A stretch of DNA of 64,000 bases from Lumnitzera littorea (lineage: Eukaryota > Streptophyta > Magnoliopsida > Myrtales > Combretaceae), in NCBI GenBank assembly GCA_024138015.1, contig JAMXBB010000002.1:53473486-53537485 (forward strand). Direction: 5' to 3'. Position numbers and translations under genes: made by a program. How positions within the stretch are numbered: the first letter of the stretch is position 1; each line of letters starts with the position of its first letter. The notes below the pieces were generated by a model, which saw only the letters and a program-made list of their open reading frames with translations, was not told the DNA's origin and did not search any database. This document shows, in pieces, positions 60,981 to 64,000 of the stretch.

Positions 60981-61066
60981 GTACTGTTGAGACTCGAACC
61001 TAAGACCTCAAATTAAATCCAATCAAAATACCCCAATACTTATCCATTAAGCCGTTGGCCTATGCC
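60981..61066 (-). other. tRNA-like segment with A- and B-box motifs
   Basis: On the minus strand, CGGCTTAATGG (61044-61054) resembles a Pol III A box, and GGTTCGAGTC (60991-61000) is a B box, with tRNA-like spacing. The ends (GGCATAG and CAGTACC) pair at about five of seven positions. The D-arm and anticodon arm do not form properly, so this is not a working tRNA; more likely a tRNA-derived SINE head or a decayed tRNA copy. Confidence 0.35.
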
Positions 61067-61127
61067 TTGACATTCAATACAATTAAATTGTACTTAAACT
61101 ACTCGGTTCTCTAAAATAATTATTTGT

Positions 61128-61166
61128 ACTAAACTAAAACTAAAACTAAAACTAAAACTAAAACTA
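61128..61166 (+). repeat. (CTAAAA)n repeat
   Basis: About six CTAAAA units, read as a Ser/Phe repeat on the minus strand. It is not the plant telomere unit. Confidence 0.8.
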
Positions 61167-61351
61167 TTTGTTCCTAATCTACAAAATTTTTTTATAATTT
61201 GTCCTTTTATTATTTTTTTGGTATTTTCATCACTTTTTAATTTTTTATTATTTTTATCATTTATTATTTTTTTTATTTTTTTTGAATTAAGACCCTTTTT
61301 ATAAAATAAAATAAAATTACAGAGAAGCAAAAATTATGTGTCTACAATATG

Positions 61352-63011
61352 TCCTGAGAGTCACTAGGAAGGTTTGTCATGATTTATTTTGATGACATTC
61401 TAGTATACAATCCTGACCTGGAGACGTACCAAGACCACCTTCGACAAGTGCTTGCAAAACTTCAAGCCGAACAGCTTTACGCCAATCTAAAGAAGTGCAA
61501 TTTCTGTTGATCCGAGGTGATCTTGGGATTTTTTATGAGTAGAGGTGGCATCTGAGTTGATGAGGAGAAGATACAAGCGATTATAGAATGACCTAAGTTA
61601 ACCTATTTGCCAACGTAAGGAGTTTCCACCGTCTAGCATCATTTTATCGCCGATTCATAAAGAACTTCAATACAATAGTGGCCTCACTCACCGAACTCTC
61701 GAAGAAGAATGTTTAATTCAGATTGGGTAAGAAAGAGAGGAGGAGTTTTGAAGATGTGAAGGAAAGGCTAACTATATGCTGAGGATCTACACTTTAGTCT
61801 TATCTACGCCTGTTGTGAGGAAGGATGGACGCTGGATGACTATCATAGGGAAGATTAATACTTATTTAGGAAGAGAAGGTTATGTATCCCGATCTGTTCC
61901 ACGCAAGAATTGCTAATGCACGAGGCACATGGAGGGGGATTAACAGGACACTTTGGCCAACGCTAAACTTATGAGGTATTATCCTCCAGATTCTTTTGGC
62001 TAAGGATGAAGAGAGATGTCCAATCTACGCTGGAAAGATATGCGACCTGTCGAAAAGCAAAGAGTCAAGCCGAGTAAAGACACTACCAACCCTTGCCGAT
62101 CCCGACTAAACCATAGTCCGAGCTAAGTATGGACTTTATGTTATGATTACCAAGGACATCCCGAAGGAAGGACTACATCATGGTGGTTATAGATCAATTT
62201 AGCAAGATGGCACATTTCATGCCCTATTCCAAGACTAACGATGTTTTGGCTATCTCTTTTCTTTTCTTATAGGAGGTGATTAAGCTTCACGGCGTGCCTA
62301 AAACCATAGTTTCGGATTGATACCCCAAGTTCATGAGCCACTTTTGGAGAACACTTTGGAGGCGACTGGGAACCAAGTTATTATACAGCACGTCTTGCCA
62401 TCTACAAATCGATAGGCAGACCAAAGTTGTCAACCTAACTATGGGAACTTTGTTGCGAGTCGCTATTGGATGAAACATGGCCGATTAGAATCTGTGTCTA
62501 CCAATCATCAAATTCGCCTATAATCGAGTCGCCCACAACGTCACAAGTATGTCTCCATTCGAAGTCGCTTACGGGTTCAACCTTGAGCTCCCATTGGACC
62601 AAGTACCCCAACTAAGAACTGATGATGATGACTGGCCAGCCGTCAAGAAAGTTAAAGCCATTAAAACCATGCACCAGAAGATTGTAAAGCAACTGGGTCG
62701 AGTTGTTATTAAGCTTAAGAAGCGAAGCTGAGGACTAAAGAAGAGAGAATTTCAACCAGGCGATTTAATTTAGATACACCTTAGCAAGGAATGATTCCCA
62801 AACTCAAGGAAGAGCAAGTTATCTTCCAAAGCCAACAGATCTTTCAAGGTGCTTGAAAAGATCAATCCTAACGCCTATAGAATTGAATTACCTGAAGGAT
62901 ATGGAGTTTCAGACTCTTTCAACATTGCTGACCTCCAACCTTATACTCCTGAAGACGAGTAAACTAGACCTAAACAATATTTGATCCCAAATCTCAAACA
63001 ACCGAAGGGGA
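61352..63011 (+). pseudogene. C-terminal reverse transcriptase and integrase relic
   Basis: MIYFDDILVYNPDLETY (about 61380-61430) carries the catalytic YxDD-type motif as YFDD. After about 61770 it jumps to CCEEGW and LFRKRRLCIP, so about 240 codons (RNase H) are missing. Integrase follows: HEAHGGGLTGHFGQ (about 61921), MVVIDQFSKMAHFMPYSKTN (about 62180-62240), TSMSPFEVAYGFNLELPLDQ (62543-62602) and KVLEKINPNAYRIELPEGYG (about 62848-62908). The tail ends at the polypurine 'gaagggga' before the LTR. Confidence 0.8.
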
Positions 63012-63924
63012 TGATAGGGATCAAGGACCAATTACATGCTCCTAAGCTCGAAGGCTCTCTTAGATAGTCTGCCGAGCTGTCTAAAGAGAGTTAAGCGTCG
63101 AGGAGCAGTACTTACCTTAGTCCGATCTATCGAGCTACTTTGCTCTCTATGCCATCCAAGATGTTGTCAAGGTGATCAACTAGCATGCCGAGCTGAACCC
63201 TCTACTAAACCGTAGTCTAAGTGCCAAATCTAAATGTAGCAATCTCCACTGTATTGAGGCCAAGAAGAACTATCAAGAGCCGACCATTTGAGGCTAAACC
63301 CAATGTGAGCCATCCCTGAACCAACCACTATCCAGCCCTTTCTGATGACGGACAGGCCTGAACCGAGGTCCACCTTTGCCCAGACCACAATACTATCAGA
63401 ATCGTAGTAAAAACACATGCGCACTGTCCTTTACTAACATCCGTACTATCTTTTATAACAAAGGACGCCTGCGTTCCTTCTTTTGCACGATTTCATATTT
63501 TCCTTATAAATTATTCTCTTTTGTTTTTAGCAACTAAAGACCATTCTTTATAATTTCTGTAACTTAAGATTTACCCTAACGGGATGATATAAATACTGTC
63601 ATACTGTAAAAGTTAAAAGACATTAGAATACAGAGAATATACTGAAATTTTTCACTCTCGAGCTAAATGTCCCTCTTACTCTTGAGCTACTCTTATCTAA
63701 CCCATTCAAGCATGGACCAGTAGCGAGTGATCCCCGCCATACTTGTACGTCATATCAAGTGTGACCTGAGCTTGTGTGAGGCATTGGTGCATCTATCTTT
63801 TGTACGAGAACCCCCTACTCAACCTTTGACTATTATTTATTTTTCAAGCCATCTTACGGCTTAAACCTACCCCTTTGGTTGCACGTGATATTAGGTTCGT
63901 GTATTCATCCACAGGTCCATGTTA
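63012..63924 (+). repeat. 3' LTR of the nested chromovirus (913 bp)
   Basis: TGATAGGGATCAAGG to GTCCATGTTA; the terminal CA is now TA. TATA box TATAAATA at 63588-63595. Matches 55678-56580 throughout. Confidence 0.82.
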
Positions 63925-64000
63925 TTCGAGCAATTCAATCCTATAGGCATTAGGGTTGATCTTTTCAAGTACCTTAAAAGTTCTGTCGGCCTTGGAACAC
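63925..64000 (-). pseudogene. Pol C-terminus of the host chromovirus (right half, partial)
   Basis: The minus strand reads RTFKVLEKINPNAYRIELLE, equal in type to the KVLEKINPNAYRIELPE of the inserted element. Its frame continues at 55672 downward (GHEV ... NSFNIANL) once the insertion is removed. The remainder is beyond the window. Confidence 0.7.

Larger units (their letters stand above)
59200..61346. mobile_element. Solo LTR (Tat-like), 2147 bp, inserted in reverse transcriptase
   Basis: Flanked by perfect ATATG (59195-59199 and 61347-61351). Ends are TGTCGAGCC and TGTCTACA on the + strand; the minus strand ends GGCTCGACA, like the LTR at 13051, and shares GCGGGTACGTAGG with it, so the LTR is probably minus-oriented. 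No gag-pol inside. Two ORFs near 60265-60560 overlap on opposite strands and have no family resemblance. Confidence 0.88.
55678..63924 (+). mobile_element. Reina-like chromovirus, degenerate, nested in a reverse copy of its family
   Basis: 5' LTR 55678-56580, primer-binding site 56584-56595, gag-pol, 3' LTR 63012-63924. Flanks TTTGG (55673-55677) and TTCGA (63925-63929) differ only by two transitions and are a plausible decayed target duplication. Pol order is protease, reverse transcriptase, integrase; most of RNase H is missing. A solo LTR (59200-61346) splits the reverse transcriptase. The LTRs agree at roughly 80-85 percent by eye, so the element is old. Stops are present in every domain. 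Confidence 0.85.

Noticed and set aside
61094..61330. Minus-strand ORF with SFSFSF repeat
   Set aside because: Translation of the (CTAAAA)n repeat and Lys-rich AT DNA.

Overview
This is a plant nuclear segment, almost certainly from a eudicot. It is AT-rich, dominated by decayed and nested LTR retrotransposons, and carries one intact spliced host gene, a BRASSINOSTEROID-SIGNALING KINASE of BSK5 type at about 41.7-46.9 kb on the + strand. The split GT-AG gene, Ty3/gypsy lineages (Tat, chromovirus), hAT relics and microsatellites all point to a plant chromosome. The species cannot be named from the sequence.

Layout. 1-2883: 3' part of a large non-autonomous (LARD/Athila-like) element, with an acidic-tailed ORF, an untranslated region with three hairpins, and a 3' LTR. 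2884-13051: remnant of a Tat-like gypsy element (broken gag; LTR end with decayed primer-binding site), split by a chromovirus with 3.5-kb LTRs (5541-10345, target duplication CTTAT), and holding a 39-bp minisatellite. 13065-16670: a second LARD-like 3' end, again with an acidic ORF, three hairpins and an LTR. 16.7-22.1 kb: AT-rich, no credible genes. 22.1-27.5 kb: minus-strand Tat-lineage gag-pol whose 5' LTR lies inside a minus-strand hAT transposase relic (27526-28098). 29.4-31.6 kb: chromoviral integrase tail and LTR. 31.6-37.7 kb: minus-strand retroelement ORF with coiled-coil segments, interrupted by an inverted solo copy of the 3.5-kb LTR (32224-35728). 37.9-41.3 kb: LTR-like and low-complexity DNA.

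41.7-46.9 kb: BSK5-like gene, ten exons, 493 residues, fully open. 47-53.2 kb: intergenic DNA with microsatellites, a candidate small secreted-peptide ORF, two foldback/MITE-like repeats and a remnant primer-binding site. 53221-53540: hAT-type MITE with a perfect 8-bp target duplication. 54.6-64 kb: a Reina-like chromovirus (55678-63924) inserted into a reverse-oriented copy of its own family and itself split in the reverse transcriptase by a 2.1-kb solo LTR (59200-61346, target duplication ATATG).

Only the BSK gene looks functional as protein. The transposon ORFs carry many stops and frameshifts, and many lesions look like G-to-A or C-to-T changes, as expected of long-methylated DNA. I found no defence system, CRISPR array, rRNA gene or intact tRNA gene. 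The most unusual signal is the set of serial hairpins with a shared loop motif in the two LARD-like elements.
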